Below, one piece after another: positions 16,891-25,604 of a stretch of DNA of 64,000 bases (within the stretch, counting starts at the first letter, position 1; every line of letters begins with the position of its first letter). Both the position numbers and the translations under genes were made by a program. The notes beneath the pieces are model-generated. The model saw nothing but the letters and a program-made list of their open reading frames with translations. It did no database searches and was not told where the DNA came from. The DNA lies in contig NZ_JAMBOT010000002.1 of the NCBI RefSeq assembly GCF_023715725.1, forward strand, positions 310,001-374,000, read 5' to 3'. The stretch is from Paenibacillus pasadenensis. Lineage in GTDB: Bacteria > Bacillota > Bacilli > Paenibacillales > Paenibacillaceae.

Positions 16891-17637
16891 ATGGGCAGGA
16901 ATAGAATACGGAAACGCGGCAAATCAATCAATCGTGCATCTGCTCTGGTGCTGTTATTGCTCTCCATTATCATGATCTTCCTCATTGTTCAAAATAACTT
17001 CTCTATCAATGATCTCACGTCTCCCGTAGTTCCCCTGCATAAATCCAATTCGGGAGCTCCGGTGAAATTCAGAATCGTCATTGATGCGGGACATGGCGGC
17101 AAAGATCCGGGAGCAACGGGAGCAAGCGGAGCTTATGAAAAAGATTCCAATCTGTCTTTAGCTTTTCGAGTCAATGAACTGCTGGGGCAGGACCCGATGT
17201 TCGAAACAAAAATGACCCGGACGGATGATCAGTTTATTGAGCTGGTGGATCGGTCCAAGCTGGCAAACGAATGGAAGGCAGATGCCATTATATCTCTTCA
17301 CGGCAATACGTACGAGGATCAAGAGGTTTCCGGAACCGAGACCTTGTATGAACAGGAACATAGCATAGCTCTTGCTACAGCGCTGCAGAATCAGGTTTCA
17401 AAGGCATTGGGAACCCGGAACCGCGGCGTAAAGCAGGATGAGTATATTATTTTGACAACGGCAGAGGTGCCGGCTGTTATCGTGGAATCGGGATATTTAA
17501 CGAATCCGGATGAGGAAGAAATGCTGTTAAGCAGCCAGGGGCAGCAAACGGTCGCCGACGCCATTCATAAAGCGCTGAAGAAGTTTTATAAAGGAAAACA
17601 GCCCTTTCATTTAACCGTGCCTTCGGAATCGCCATGA
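16891..17637 (+). CDS. N-acetylmuramoyl-L-alanine amidase (Amidase_3)
   Basis: A 248-residue exported enzyme with an N-terminal membrane anchor or signal (about 13-32, ASALVLLLLSIIMIFLIV). Zinc ligands of Amidase_3 are visible: His in IDAGHGGKDPG (near 68), Glu in AYEKDSN (near 83) and His in IISLHGNTY (near 137); the catalytic Glu is in VIVESGYLTNP (near 202). It cleaves the bond between MurNAc and the stem peptide. As last gene of the O-acetylation operon it may remodel wall near the acetylated polymer. GGAGGAG precedes ATG 16891. Confidence 0.9.
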   Translation: MGRNRIRKRGKSINRASALVLLLLSIIMIFLIVQNNFSINDLTSPVVPLHKSNSGAPVKFRIVIDAGHGGKDPGATGASGAYEKDSNLSLAFRVNELLGQDPMFETKMTRTDDQFIELVDRSKLANEWKADAIISLHGNTYEDQEVSGTETLYEQEHSIALATALQNQVSKALGTRNRGVKQDEYIILTTAEVPAVIVESGYLTNPDEEEMLLSSQGQQTVADAIHKALKKFYKGKQPFHLTVPSESP

Positions 17638-17691
17638 ATGCGCGGGTAAATTGCTGCATCCATAAACGTTGTCCCGTTTAGTGTTGGCAAA

Positions 17692-18165
17692 CTAACGTGA
17701 CGCGTCCAAAATTATTAACTGCGTTCTACTGGTAGATAAATTGTAGGTTAATTGCAATGGTAAAATAATATTACTAATACTAGGAAGCGGTCTGGAACTC
17801 AAAGAAACACAATTTAATCTAAATTTAGCCAACGTTAAAAAGAAAGGGGAATAATAGGACTGAGTGGATTGAATCACCTCATTTGGCACAATCGGTAACT
17901 CAAAATGCTGAAAACCATCCCGGGCAGCCAAAATATCAGTAGGGGTTGGAAAAGGACGACGTGTACCAACGGAACTGACCCACTTTAATTCATAACTCGA
18001 ATTGTTAATGATGTCAAATCCTTGATAATCTACTATGCCGCTCATACCCTCGTTCTGAGAGTTAAGGCTATCCATAGACGGGAAGCATTGAACAATGAGA
18101 ACGAGAAGAATAAATATAACCAATATAAAACTCATGTTGCTTTTTTGGCAATTGTTAATATTCAT
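17692..18165 (-). CDS. Hypothetical exported or membrane-anchored protein
   Basis: A 157-residue protein not recognised. Residues about 11-30 are hydrophobic (SFILVIFILLVLIVQCF), acting as a membrane anchor or uncleaved signal. The remainder is rich in Ser, Asn and beta-type residues. ATG 18165 follows AAAGGAG at good spacing; an in-frame ATG eight codons earlier lacks a site. The gene is AT-rich compared with its neighbours, hinting at recent acquisition or decay. Nothing in the context indicates a function. Confidence 0.5.
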   Translation of the reverse strand: MNINNCQKSNMSFILVIFILLVLIVQCFPSMDSLNSQNEGMSGIVDYQGFDIINNSSYELKWVSSVGTRRPFPTPTDILAARDGFQHFELPIVPNEVIQSTQSYYSPFFLTLAKFRLNCVSLSSRPLPSISNIILPLQLTYNLSTSRTQLIILDASR

Positions 18166-18404
18166 TTTAATTACTCCTTTCAGCTTCAATTACGAGGTTT
18201 TTCTAATATCGATCCCTCAAGCTCACCTTATATCAAACACTATATGCGTAATAAAAGACTAAGCTTGGACTCTAAAGTAAAAAGCGAAGTGTTTTTCGGA
18301 AGAACAGGCTTTTGGATCGTCTAAACGGAGTTATACAGAAAAAGTGGGGGAAAGAGGAAATTATTTAAATACAGGTACAGAATCAAACAGCAGTATAAGT
18401 AGTC

Positions 18405-18455
18405 CCTCCGCGCCAAAAAGCCCTTGCAGTTTGCAAGAGCTTTTTGGCGCGGAGG
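18405..18455. terminator. Long bidirectional hairpin terminator
   Basis: CCTCCGCGCCAAAAAG pairs with CTTTTTGGCGCGGAGG, with CCCTTGCA/TGCAAGAG extending the stem to a TTTG-sized loop. The internal T5/A5 tracts can act as the U-tract in either direction. It lies downstream of the DeoR gene (minus strand). The rest of 18166-18483 shows no gene. Confidence 0.7.
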
Positions 18456-18483
18456 AAGCAAACGAAGATCGAGCGTCAGTTGC

Positions 18484-19257
18484 TCAAGGAACGATGACGT
18501 TGATTCCTTGGCCGCGGATCTCATCGACAATTTTGCGGGGAGTAGCGCTGTCCGTGATTATCGTATGGATTTCATTCGCGGCGGCAAAGGTGGAAATCGA
18601 GTTCCTGCCGATTTTGCTATGGTCGAGCAGCGCGACGATGCGCGTGGAAGCAGCGGCCATTTCTTTTTTGAGCTCAACCTCGTACACGTTGAAGTCAGTC
18701 AGCCCTTCCTCGGCTGTGAAGCCGCTGGCAGAGGTGAACATCGTGTCTACATTAATTTTCTCCAAAATGGTTTTGCCAAGCGTGCCTTCCAGCGCGCTGC
18801 TGCCTACACGAAGCACGCCGCCGATCAGAATGACGGTTAAGCCGGGATTTTCACTCAGCTCCAGCGCCGTGTACATTCCATTTGTTATAACGGTAAGCCG
18901 CACTTTCATCTTTTTGAGTCCACGCGCCATCTCCAGCACGGTGGAGCTTCCGTCCAGCACGATGCATTGGCCGTCCTCTACGAACTCCAGCGCGCTCTGG
19001 CCGATAGCCGATTTCTCGTCATGATTTTTCTTTTCCCGGACGGAGAAATTATGCTCATTGCGCGGCTCCTCCTGCAAAATAACGCCGCCATGGGTGCGTT
19101 GGATCAATCCGTCCTTGTCCATCAGGCGCAGATCGGAGCGGAGTGTAACTTCGGATACACCGAGCAGCTCCGACAGCTCTTTCACTGTCGCCCGTTTCTG
19201 CTGAAACAGGTAGTCTAGAATTTTGTTTCGGCGCTCCGCTGCCAAAAAAGAAGCCAA
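18484..19257 (-). CDS. DeoR/GlpR-family transcriptional regulator
   Basis: A 257-residue repressor. The N-terminal winged helix (about 5-58: LAAERRNKILDYLFQQKRATVKEL, SEVTLRSDLRLMDKDGLIQRTHGG) is DeoR-type, followed by the sugar-phosphate-binding DeoRC domain with LDGSSTVLEMARGL and TVILIGGVLR. These proteins respond to phosphorylated sugars. The TTG at 19257 is chosen because GGGGG lies 8 bases upstream and the family usually begins just there. An ATG at 19305 exists, but a good promoter places transcription start within a few bases of it. No sugar operon is adjacent, so the target is unknown. Confidence 0.85.
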   Translation of the reverse strand: MASFLAAERRNKILDYLFQQKRATVKELSELLGVSEVTLRSDLRLMDKDGLIQRTHGGVILQEEPRNEHNFSVREKKNHDEKSAIGQSALEFVEDGQCIVLDGSSTVLEMARGLKKMKVRLTVITNGMYTALELSENPGLTVILIGGVLRVGSSALEGTLGKTILEKINVDTMFTSASGFTAEEGLTDFNVYEVELKKEMAAASTRIVALLDHSKIGRNSISTFAAANEIHTIITDSATPRKIVDEIRGQGINVIVP

Positions 19258-19314
19258 AGTCTCATCCCCCGAAAAAGTTATGGAAGCATTTAAATACCAT
19301 CCCATGCATAATCC

Positions 19315-19365
19315 TGTATAAAATTGAAAAGAAATTTAATCAAAAAATAAATATACGAAAGTATA
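19315..19365 (-). promoter_or_regulatory. Promoter of the DeoR-family gene with adjacent palindrome
   Basis: On the minus strand, -35 TTGATT (19343-19338) and -10 TATACA (19320-19315) are separated by 17 bases. Just upstream, TATAC-GAAA-GTATA (19352-19365) is a short inverted repeat that could be an operator. The implied start near 19308 argues for the TTG start at 19257. Confidence 0.5.
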
Positions 19366-19407
19366 ATAAAATTATAGTTAACGGGGAGAGACTTTGTCAA
19401 CCTGGGT

Positions 19408-20190
19408 TTATAAACCGAAAAGGCGGAGTTTTTCGGCGTATTCTGTTTCGTTTATGGCTGTTTTAGTCATTTGGCCGTCCACCCATTGCGTGAATGTCTG
19501 CGGGCTCAGCGATATGCTTCCGTTTTTAGTAAGCTTGGCTGCAAGCGGCTTTTTGTTAAACGGAGATTTCGGATGCCGTTCGATCATTTCCTGCACCTCG
19601 CGCGGTTCGTCCAAGCTGGTCAATGCGAGCGTGGAATCGAACGCATAACCGAGCCGCCAGTTATCGTCTTTACCGCTTAACATCATTTCGTATACATAGT
19701 CGCCGTAAGGAGTCTCCTCCTGTCGGATTCGAAACCGCCCGTTTCGGGATTCCTCCGCCTCGCCGGTAAGCGGCAGCGCGCGCAGAGCGTGATTAATGCC
19801 AAACCCCGTATCGACCAAATAACGTTTGCCCTGCTCGGTTAACAGAACGGCGATGTGCGTCCTTCCTGAGTCCGGCCATTGCTGCAGCTCGTGATTATAC
19901 ACAATGCCTCTCGTCATACGGACATCAAAGCCGTTATCGGCCAGAAAAAGATAGAGCAGCGAATTCAGCTCGTAGCATAATCCGCCTTCCTTGCGGATCA
20001 GCAGTTTATCCGTTAACGACTCGTCATTCATCGGGATAGAGGATCCAGAGATTACGCGCAGATTTTCAAACGGGAAGGCAAGCGCTGCCGCTTCGAGTAA
20101 TGAAGGGAGCTGCGAAAACTCCAGCTTGCCTGTCTCCGACCAGCCGATCCGTTCCCGAAACAGTTGGTTCAATTGGTGTCTATTTGTCAT
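19408..20190 (-). CDS. Arylamine N-acetyltransferase
   Basis: A 260-residue NAT-family enzyme with the full catalytic triad: Cys72 in KEGGLCYELN, His112 in GRTHIAVL and Asp127 in LVDTGFG. FPFENLRV near 40 is also diagnostic. These enzymes move acetyl from acetyl-CoA to aromatic amines or hydrazines. The start overlaps the stop of the EamA transporter by 4 bases, so the two form an operon. The divergent MocR gene probably regulates it. Coupling a NAT to a DMT exporter suggests modification and export of an amine compound (inference). Confidence 0.93.
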   Translation of the reverse strand: MTNRHQLNQLFRERIGWSETGKLEFSQLPSLLEAAALAFPFENLRVISGSSIPMNDESLTDKLLIRKEGGLCYELNSLLYLFLADNGFDVRMTRGIVYNHELQQWPDSGRTHIAVLLTEQGKRYLVDTGFGINHALRALPLTGEAEESRNGRFRIRQEETPYGDYVYEMMLSGKDDNWRLGYAFDSTLALTSLDEPREVQEMIERHPKSPFNKKPLAAKLTKNGSISLSPQTFTQWVDGQMTKTAINETEYAEKLRLFGL

Positions 20191-21161
20191 AGTGATTCAG
20201 CACCTTTCGCTTCAGTATTAATTGTAGAATCGTTTCTTTTTTTCATGGCAGCTGATCTGCGGCCGAATACCGCCGTCCCGACTGCCCCGGCAATAATAAG
20301 CACAGAACCGATAAGCGATGCAGCTGTCATGGACTCGCCAAGCAGAACCATGCCTGCAGCGATTGAAACGACCGTCGACAAATTAGAAAAGACGCTAGTA
20401 ATGGAAGCGGAAATGCGGGACAGAGCATAGATCGATGTGAGCGACGTAACCAGCGACGCCAAAATGCCGAGATACAGAATGTCGAGTATAAATGAATTAT
20501 TCGACAGCGGAGCTGCCAGCTGCTCCAGAGTGCCGGAGAGCGCGTGGCGGGCGACGGCCCAGCCGATAAAGCTCACAAACCCGATACCCTGCAGCAAAAA
20601 CAGAATTTCAGCTGTTGTGAAGCTGCGCAGCAGCGAACGTGTCAGCACGCTGTAAAAGGAAATCGCCAAGGTGGACAATAACAGCAGAACAATACCCGTT
20701 GCTCCGCCCGTCATGCCGTCCCCGGATTGAAAGGCAAAAATGCTGACGACGCCGGACACGGATACCAGAATGAATAGCTTCTGCAGCGGAGTCGTTCCTT
20801 CCTTCAAGATAAGGGAGGCAAGAATTGTGGTCACAATCGGGCCGAGCGAAAATAACATGCCAGCCTCCGACGAGGTGGAAAGACGCAGCCCAAACGTTTG
20901 AAACAGGAAAAAACCGAGCGGGTATGCCGTGGCCAGCAGCAAAAGCTTGCCAACCGGCTTTCCAAGGTAGTTTAGCTTCAGCCAGCCTAGCGCCGCCGGA
21001 ATGCATAACAGCCCAAAGGAAACTGCAAACCGGTAAGCCAGCGTATCCAATGGAGAAGCGTATTCCAGCGCCATTTTGGCAAACAGGAAGGAAAGACCGA
21101 CAATTAGAGCATGCAGAATGGTTGCGGCGTATGCAAGCCATGGAATTATGGGAGATTTCAT
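20187..21161 (-). CDS. EamA/DMT-superfamily transporter
   Basis: A 324-residue integral membrane protein with about ten hydrophobic segments in two EamA repeats (ILHALIVGLSFLFAKMAL near the start; TGIVLLLLSTLAISFYSVLTRSLL opening the second). The C-terminal SVFSNLSTVVSIAAGMVLLGESMT is characteristic. ATG 21161 has an AAGGAA site; longer frames run into the MocR gene. It is transcribed divergently from a MocR-type regulator and overlaps the NAT gene. Substrate is unknown, with amines or amino-acid-like compounds plausible. Confidence 0.9.
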   Translation of the reverse strand: MKSPIIPWLAYAATILHALIVGLSFLFAKMALEYASPLDTLAYRFAVSFGLLCIPAALGWLKLNYLGKPVGKLLLLATAYPLGFFLFQTFGLRLSTSSEAGMLFSLGPIVTTILASLILKEGTTPLQKLFILVSVSGVVSIFAFQSGDGMTGGATGIVLLLLSTLAISFYSVLTRSLLRSFTTAEILFLLQGIGFVSFIGWAVARHALSGTLEQLAAPLSNNSFILDILYLGILASLVTSLTSIYALSRISASITSVFSNLSTVVSIAAGMVLLGESMTAASLIGSVLIIAGAVGTAVFGRRSAAMKKRNDSTINTEAKGAESL

Positions 21162-21242
21162 CTGACGTTCCTTCTTTCCGGTTATATGATTCTGTTTCCA
21201 GATTAAGGGGATATGAGCAAAACGAACAGAATGAAATCGGAG

Positions 21243-21282
21243 AACTGTACCGGTACAGTTAATGGCAGCATGCGGGTATAAT
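21243..21282 (+). promoter_or_regulatory. 18-bp palindromic operator and promoter of the MocR-type gene
   Basis: AACTGTACCGGTACAGTT (21243-21260) is a perfect palindrome centred in the MocR-EamA divergent region. A consensus -10, TATAAT, lies at 21277-21282, and the palindrome covers the expected -35 position. It is a probable binding site for the MocR protein controlling itself and the EamA-NAT operon. Confidence 0.65.
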
Positions 21283-21315
21283 GGAGAAAACAGGCTGAAT
21301 CGGAGTGTGTAAGGG

Positions 21316-22650
21316 ATGAGCAAATACGGGGAAATCCTCGCCGGCTTGGAACGGCAGCTGGCTGACGGGGCCATCCGTCCAGGGGAGAAGCTGCCTTCAG
21401 TACGAAACGCTGCGATGCAGCAGGGCTGCAGCGTCAGCACGGTGCTGCGCGCCTATTCCGAGCTGGAAAAAAGACATTTAATCTATTCGATTCCGCAGAG
21501 CGGATATTTTGCGGTCGGCCGTACCGGGAACGGACAGGCAGGTGAGAGCTCGCTGATCGACTTTTCATCTGTGCTGCCGGATACGGAGCTGTTTCCGTAC
21601 CGGGATTTTCAGCACTGCCTGAACAAAGCGATTGATACCTACCAGCACGAGCTGTTTCAATACGGATCGGTTCGCGGGCTGGACTCGCTTAGACGGACGC
21701 TTGTTTCCCATTTGGCAGGGGACGGAGTGTATGCTTCGCCGGATTCAATCTTTGTAACGGCAGGGGTGAAGCCAGTGCTCGACCTGCTGGCGCGGATGCC
21801 TTTTCCTAATGGCAAAAACGCCGTTATTGTGGAGCAGCCGACCTTTGACCTTTACTTGAGATTTTTGGAGGCGGAGGGAATTCCGGTACGGGGGGTGCCG
21901 CGCGGCGAGTCGGGGCTTGATCTGGCGGAGCTGGAGAAGCAATTTAAACGAGGCGACGTCAAGCTGTTTTACACGATGTCACGGTATCATAATCCGCTTG
22001 GGACTTCGCTAAATGATGAGCAGAAACGTAAAATAGCCAAGCTGGCGGCCAAATACGACGTGTACGTTGCGGAAGACGACTACATGGCGGATCTCGGCGA
22101 GGCGCGCGGCTTCAAGCCGATTCATGGGTTTGACCGGACGAGGGTCATTTATTTAAAAAGCTTTTCCAAATCGATTTTCCCCGGCCTGCGTATTGGGCTC
22201 GCCGTGCTGCCGGAGCAGCTGGAGGCGATCTTTCTGGAGCGGCTTGCCTATTCCAGCTGCTCGCTGCTGTCTCAGGCCGCGCTTGATATTTATATGCGAA
22301 GCGGGATGTACGACCGGCATAAAAGCCGGATCGGCAGCCGTTACGCGGCGCGGATGAACGATATGAACGAAGCGGTCAAAGCCATTCATCAGTCCGGCGA
22401 GCTGCGGCTGCCAAGCAGCGGGTCAGGCATCTATATTGCGCTGCGGCTGCCGCAGGCAGTCAATCTGGACCGGCTGGAGGCGCGGCTGGCAGCTCAAGGA
22501 ATCAAAGTCCGGACAGGCCCCGACTTTTATTTGGCGGGCTGGCTGGAGCGGGACAAGTTTTTGCGGCTCAGCATATCCCGCACCGGAACGGAGCAGATTC
22601 AGAACGGCGTACGAAGGATCGCCGAAGCGGCTGCGGTTAGGGATATGTAG
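21316..22650 (+). CDS. MocR-type (GntR-aminotransferase fusion) transcriptional regulator
   Basis: A 444-residue chimeric regulator. Residues about 1-70 form a GntR winged helix (IRPGEKLPSVRNAAMQQGCSVSTVLRAYSELEKRHLIYS). Residues about 90-440 are a fold-type I aminotransferase domain; YLKSFSKSIFPGLRIG (near 280) contains the PLP-binding Lys. MocR proteins use PLP or PLP adducts as effector. It is divergent from an EamA transporter and NAT, a usual arrangement, with a perfect palindrome between them. Start ATG 21316 has only a weak GTAAGGG site. Confidence 0.92.
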   Translation: MSKYGEILAGLERQLADGAIRPGEKLPSVRNAAMQQGCSVSTVLRAYSELEKRHLIYSIPQSGYFAVGRTGNGQAGESSLIDFSSVLPDTELFPYRDFQHCLNKAIDTYQHELFQYGSVRGLDSLRRTLVSHLAGDGVYASPDSIFVTAGVKPVLDLLARMPFPNGKNAVIVEQPTFDLYLRFLEAEGIPVRGVPRGESGLDLAELEKQFKRGDVKLFYTMSRYHNPLGTSLNDEQKRKIAKLAAKYDVYVAEDDYMADLGEARGFKPIHGFDRTRVIYLKSFSKSIFPGLRIGLAVLPEQLEAIFLERLAYSSCSLLSQAALDIYMRSGMYDRHKSRIGSRYAARMNDMNEAVKAIHQSGELRLPSSGSGIYIALRLPQAVNLDRLEARLAAQGIKVRTGPDFYLAGWLERDKFLRLSISRTGTEQIQNGVRRIAEAAAVRDM

Positions 22651-22769
22651 CTGCGTATGAACGATGGATTCGATTAAGCACTGCGACCCGACCAAACCGG
22701 AACCTGTGCGGTCGGATTGGGCGGCGCTCATAATGATAAGCTGAGCTTGTGAAAGGTGGCTGAGGAAAG

Positions 22770-23657
22770 ATGCTGGAGGCTTGGAACAGAGCTTTGGATT
22801 ATATTGAGGCTCATTTGGCGGAGGAACGGCTGGATGTCGGGCAGGCGGCTCGGATTGCCGTATGCTCGGAGCATCATTTTAAGCGCATGTTCTCCTATCT
22901 GTCCGGTATTCCGCTTTCGGAGTACATCAGGCGGAGAAAGCTCACGCGGGCAGCAGAGGAGCTGCAGCAGGAGAACTCCAGAATTATTGATATCGCGCTG
23001 AAATACGGCTATACCTCGCCAGATGCGTTTACCCGCGCGTTTCAGAGCCTGCATGGTGTTACGCCGAGCGAGGCCAGAGAAGGGCATGTTCAGCTTCTGC
23101 ATTTTCCGAGGATGACCTTTCAACTCAGCTTGAGGGGCGGTATGGAAATGAACGTAAAAATAGTCGATAAAGGCGTTTTTCGCATCGTAGGCATCGGACG
23201 CCGCGTGCCGATTCAGTTTGAAGGAGTTAATCCGGCAATCCAAGCGATGTGGGAAAGTCTGGATATGGCAAGAATTTTGCAGATCAAAAGTTTATCCGAC
23301 GGAGAGCCATCCGGCTTTGTAAGCGCTTCGGTGAACTTCTCCGAGGGCCGTATGGAGGAGAGAGGGGAGCTGGACCATTACATCGGCGCAGCTACAACGA
23401 AGGAGACGCCGGAAGGCATGGATGCCCTGGAGGTAGCCGCTTCGCGCTGGGCCGTATTCGAGGCCGTTGGCAAGTTTCCTGATGCGCTGCAAAACGTATG
23501 GGGGCGAATCTATTCCGAGTGGTTTCCGTCCTCCGGCTGGGAGCTTGCCGAGGGCCCGGAGCTGTTATGGAATGAATCGCCGGACACGAGCAAGCCCGAT
23601 TACCGCAGCGAGATTTGGATCCCGGTTGTGCCGGCGGCGCATAGAAGCGGAGTTTAG
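22770..23657 (+). CDS. AraC-family regulator with GyrI-like effector domain
   Basis: A 295-residue regulator in the Rob/SoxS arrangement. Residues about 5-105 are a double helix-turn-helix AraC domain ([35 protein letters not shown] and [23 protein letters not shown]). Residues about 125-290 are a GyrI-like (effector-binding) domain ending [25 protein letters not shown]. This combination binds amphipathic compounds in related proteins. It stands alone between MocR and a terminator, so targets are unknown. Confidence 0.9.
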   Translation: MLEAWNRALDYIEAHLAEERLDVGQAARIAVCSEHHFKRMFSYLSGIPLSEYIRRRKLTRAAEELQQENSRIIDIALKYGYTSPDAFTRAFQSLHGVTPSEAREGHVQLLHFPRMTFQLSLRGGMEMNVKIVDKGVFRIVGIGRRVPIQFEGVNPAIQAMWESLDMARILQIKSLSDGEPSGFVSASVNFSEGRMEERGELDHYIGAATTKETPEGMDALEVAASRWAVFEAVGKFPDALQNVWGRIYSEWFPSSGWELAEGPELLWNESPDTSKPDYRSEIWIPVVPAAHRSGV

Positions 23658-23665
23658 CCGATAAG

Positions 23666-23702
23666 CAACTAACCCCGGTGCCGTTGGCTGCGGGGTTAGT
23701 TG
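23666..23702. terminator. Bidirectional terminator between convergent genes
   Basis: CAACTAACCCC pairs with GGGGTTAGTTG around a GC-containing loop. It lies between the AraC-GyrI stop (23657) and the aldehyde dehydrogenase stop (23737). The flanking T tract on the plus side is short. Confidence 0.6.
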
Positions 23703-23736
23703 TTGTATTCAAGCGGAACGCGCAGGCTGGCGGCGA

Positions 23737-25128
23737 TTAGCCAAGGAATTTTTTGATGATTTTCATTTTATCGGCGGTGTACGGCGGGAACATGAAGCTA
23801 TTGTTCAGCTTGAAGCTGCGGATGACCACACTTTTGCGATGCGAGAACAGCTCGTAGCTGTGGCGGCCGTGGTAGGCGCCAACTCCGGATTGGCCAACGC
23901 CGCCAAACGGCAGGTTGGAATTGACCAGATGGGCCAGCGTATCGTTGACGGAGCCGCCGCCGAAGGAGCAGCTTTCCAGCACTTTGTCCGTCACGTCCTT
24001 GTTCTCCGTGAACAAATACAGGGCGAGCGGCTTCGGCCGGCTGTTGACCAGCCGGATCGCCTCGTCCACGCTGTCCACCCCGATAATCGGCAGCAGCGGA
24101 CCGAACAGCTCCTCTTCCATCGCCGCCGAGGAGCGGAAGTCCGAGTCAAGCAGCGTTGGCTCAACGTAAAGCGACTCCCGGTCGGTTTTGCCGCCGAATA
24201 CGATCTGCGACTGATCCCGCTGTAAAATATCGGCCAGCCGGTCGAATTGGCGTTCATTGACGATCCGGCCGTACTCCGCAGTGGACGGGTCCTCGCCGTA
24301 AAAGGCGGTAATCGTTTCGCCCAGCTGCCGGATCAGATCAGCTTTGACGCTATTTTCGACGAGCACGTAATCGGGGGCAACGCAGGTTTGGCCGGCATTG
24401 ATCAGCTTGCCCCAGATCATGCGCTGCGCCGTCACCTTTAGGTCGGCCGAACGCTCCACGATTGCAGGGCTTTTGCCGCCGAGCTCCAGCGTGACGGGAA
24501 CGAGATTTTTGGCCGCTGCAGCCATAACGATTTTGCCGACTGCCGGGCTGCCGGTAAAAAAGATGTAATCGAAGGCTGATTCGATCAGCGCCGACGTTGT
24601 TTCCTTTTCTCCCTCGACGACGCGGATATATCCGGGCTCAAACGTATCGGCAATCATCTCCTTGACGACAGTCGACACATGAGGCGTATTTTCAGAGGGC
24701 TTCAGCACGGTGCAGTTGCCCGCAGCAATCGCGCCGACAAGCGGCTCAACAAGCAGATGGAACGGATAGTTAAACGGTCCGATAATTAACACCGTGCCGT
24801 AGGGCTCGCGGTAAACACGGCTTTTGGCTGGCCAATGGTACAGTGGAGAACGAACCCGTTCCGGCTTCGACCAGCGGCGCAGCTTATTGGCGGCCTCTTT
24901 AATGTTGCCCAGCGTGAAGCCGATCTCGGTCATATAGGCCTCGTTAGGGGCTTTGTGCAGATCCTTGTATACCGCTTCCAGAAGCGGCTTTTCGAACTTG
25001 CGGATTGCTTCCGCCAGCCGATTCAGCTGCGTGATGCGGAAATCGATGGAACGGGTGCGGCCGGTGTCAAAATAACGTTTGTGCTCGGCAAGCAGCGTGT
25101 CGACATCAGAATGGGTGAGCGGAATCAT
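23737..25128 (-). CDS. Aldehyde dehydrogenase (class 3-like)
   Basis: A 463-residue NAD(P)-dependent aldehyde dehydrogenase. Catalytic Glu in TLELGGKSPAIV (near 214) and catalytic Cys in INAGQTCVAPDYV (near 250) are present, with the FTGSPAVGK cofactor loop near 194 and GPFNYPFHLLVEPL near 115. Length and the short C-terminus with a hydrophobic end (RSFKLNNSFMFPPYT) resemble fatty-aldehyde dehydrogenases such as B. subtilis YwdH. It overlaps the upstream ArsR-type gene by 4 bases, so expression probably answers to that repressor. Confidence 0.92.
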   Translation of the reverse strand: MIPLTHSDVDTLLAEHKRYFDTGRTRSIDFRITQLNRLAEAIRKFEKPLLEAVYKDLHKAPNEAYMTEIGFTLGNIKEAANKLRRWSKPERVRSPLYHWPAKSRVYREPYGTVLIIGPFNYPFHLLVEPLVGAIAAGNCTVLKPSENTPHVSTVVKEMIADTFEPGYIRVVEGEKETTSALIESAFDYIFFTGSPAVGKIVMAAAAKNLVPVTLELGGKSPAIVERSADLKVTAQRMIWGKLINAGQTCVAPDYVLVENSVKADLIRQLGETITAFYGEDPSTAEYGRIVNERQFDRLADILQRDQSQIVFGGKTDRESLYVEPTLLDSDFRSSAAMEEELFGPLLPIIGVDSVDEAIRLVNSRPKPLALYLFTENKDVTDKVLESCSFGGGSVNDTLAHLVNSNLPFGGVGQSGVGAYHGRHSYELFSHRKSVVIRSFKLNNSFMFPPYTADKMKIIKKFLG

Positions 25129-25469
25129 AGCCTAGCCTCCTTAGCGGGGATCGTGGTATCGAATTTCGGCAGACACTCTTCTTCTACAACGGAAATAAGC
25201 TCGCGCAGCATCGTAACCGAGGCCTCCAGGCTCAGCGAATAATGCCGCTGCGTGCCCTGCTGCTCGCAGGACACCAAACCTGCCTGCAGCAGCAGCTTAA
25301 GATGATGAGACACAGCAGGACGGCTCAAGCTTAACTTGGAGGTCAGTTCATTTACCGGGAGCGGACCGTTCTCATGCAGCAGCAGCAGTATGTCCTGACG
25401 ATTGGGGTCGGACAGCGTCTGGAATACCGGCAGGCATTCCCGGAACAGCTTTAAAGCCAGCTTTCCCAT
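25125..25469 (-). CDS. ArsR-family transcriptional repressor
   Basis: A 114-residue winged-helix protein of standard ArsR length: QTLSDPNRQDILLLLHENGPLPVNELTSKLSLSRPAVSHHLKLLLQAGLVSCEQQGTQRHYSL. The classical metal motif ELCVCDL is absent, so the signal is probably not arsenic and may be organic or redox related. Palindromes flank its promoter, consistent with autoregulation. The gene leads a two-gene operon with an aldehyde dehydrogenase. Confidence 0.9.
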   Translation of the reverse strand: MGKLALKLFRECLPVFQTLSDPNRQDILLLLHENGPLPVNELTSKLSLSRPAVSHHLKLLLQAGLVSCEQQGTQRHYSLSLEASVTMLRELISVVEEECLPKFDTTIPAKEARL

Positions 25470-25489
25470 ACGCCCCTCCTTCGTTGAAA

Positions 25490-25552
25490 GGTTTAAAAAT
25501 TTAAACCCTTTAATATGGATTCGATTATACCGAATCCATGATGCATATGCAA
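25490..25552 (-). promoter_or_regulatory. ArsR-ALDH promoter with two palindromic operators
   Basis: On the minus strand, -35 TTGCAT (25552-25547) and -10 TATAAT (25529-25524) are 17 bases apart. The -10 lies in the centre of ATGGATTCG-7-CGAATCCAT (25515-25539). A second palindrome, GGTTTAAA-AA-TTTAAACC (25490-25507), covers the start region between promoter and ribosome site. Both are well placed for repression by the ArsR-type protein. Confidence 0.65.
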
Positions 25553-25584
25553 AACCCCGCCTCCGGGCTCGGAGGCGGGGTTTT
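25551..25584. terminator. Strong symmetrical terminator
   Basis: AAAACCCCGCCTCCG and CGGAGGCGGGGTTTT form a long GC-rich stem around GGCT, with A/T tracts on both sides. It abuts the -35 box of the ArsR-type gene and probably stops transcription coming from the M42 peptidase gene. Confidence 0.75.
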
Positions 25585-25604
25585 CAGTTTAACTGACTGG
25601 TGCA

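Noticed and set aside
18022..18324. A 100-codon plus-strand ORF overlapping the hypothetical gene at 17692-18165
   Set aside because: No ribosome site, no domain, and it is mostly antisense to the minus-strand gene with the better start signals.
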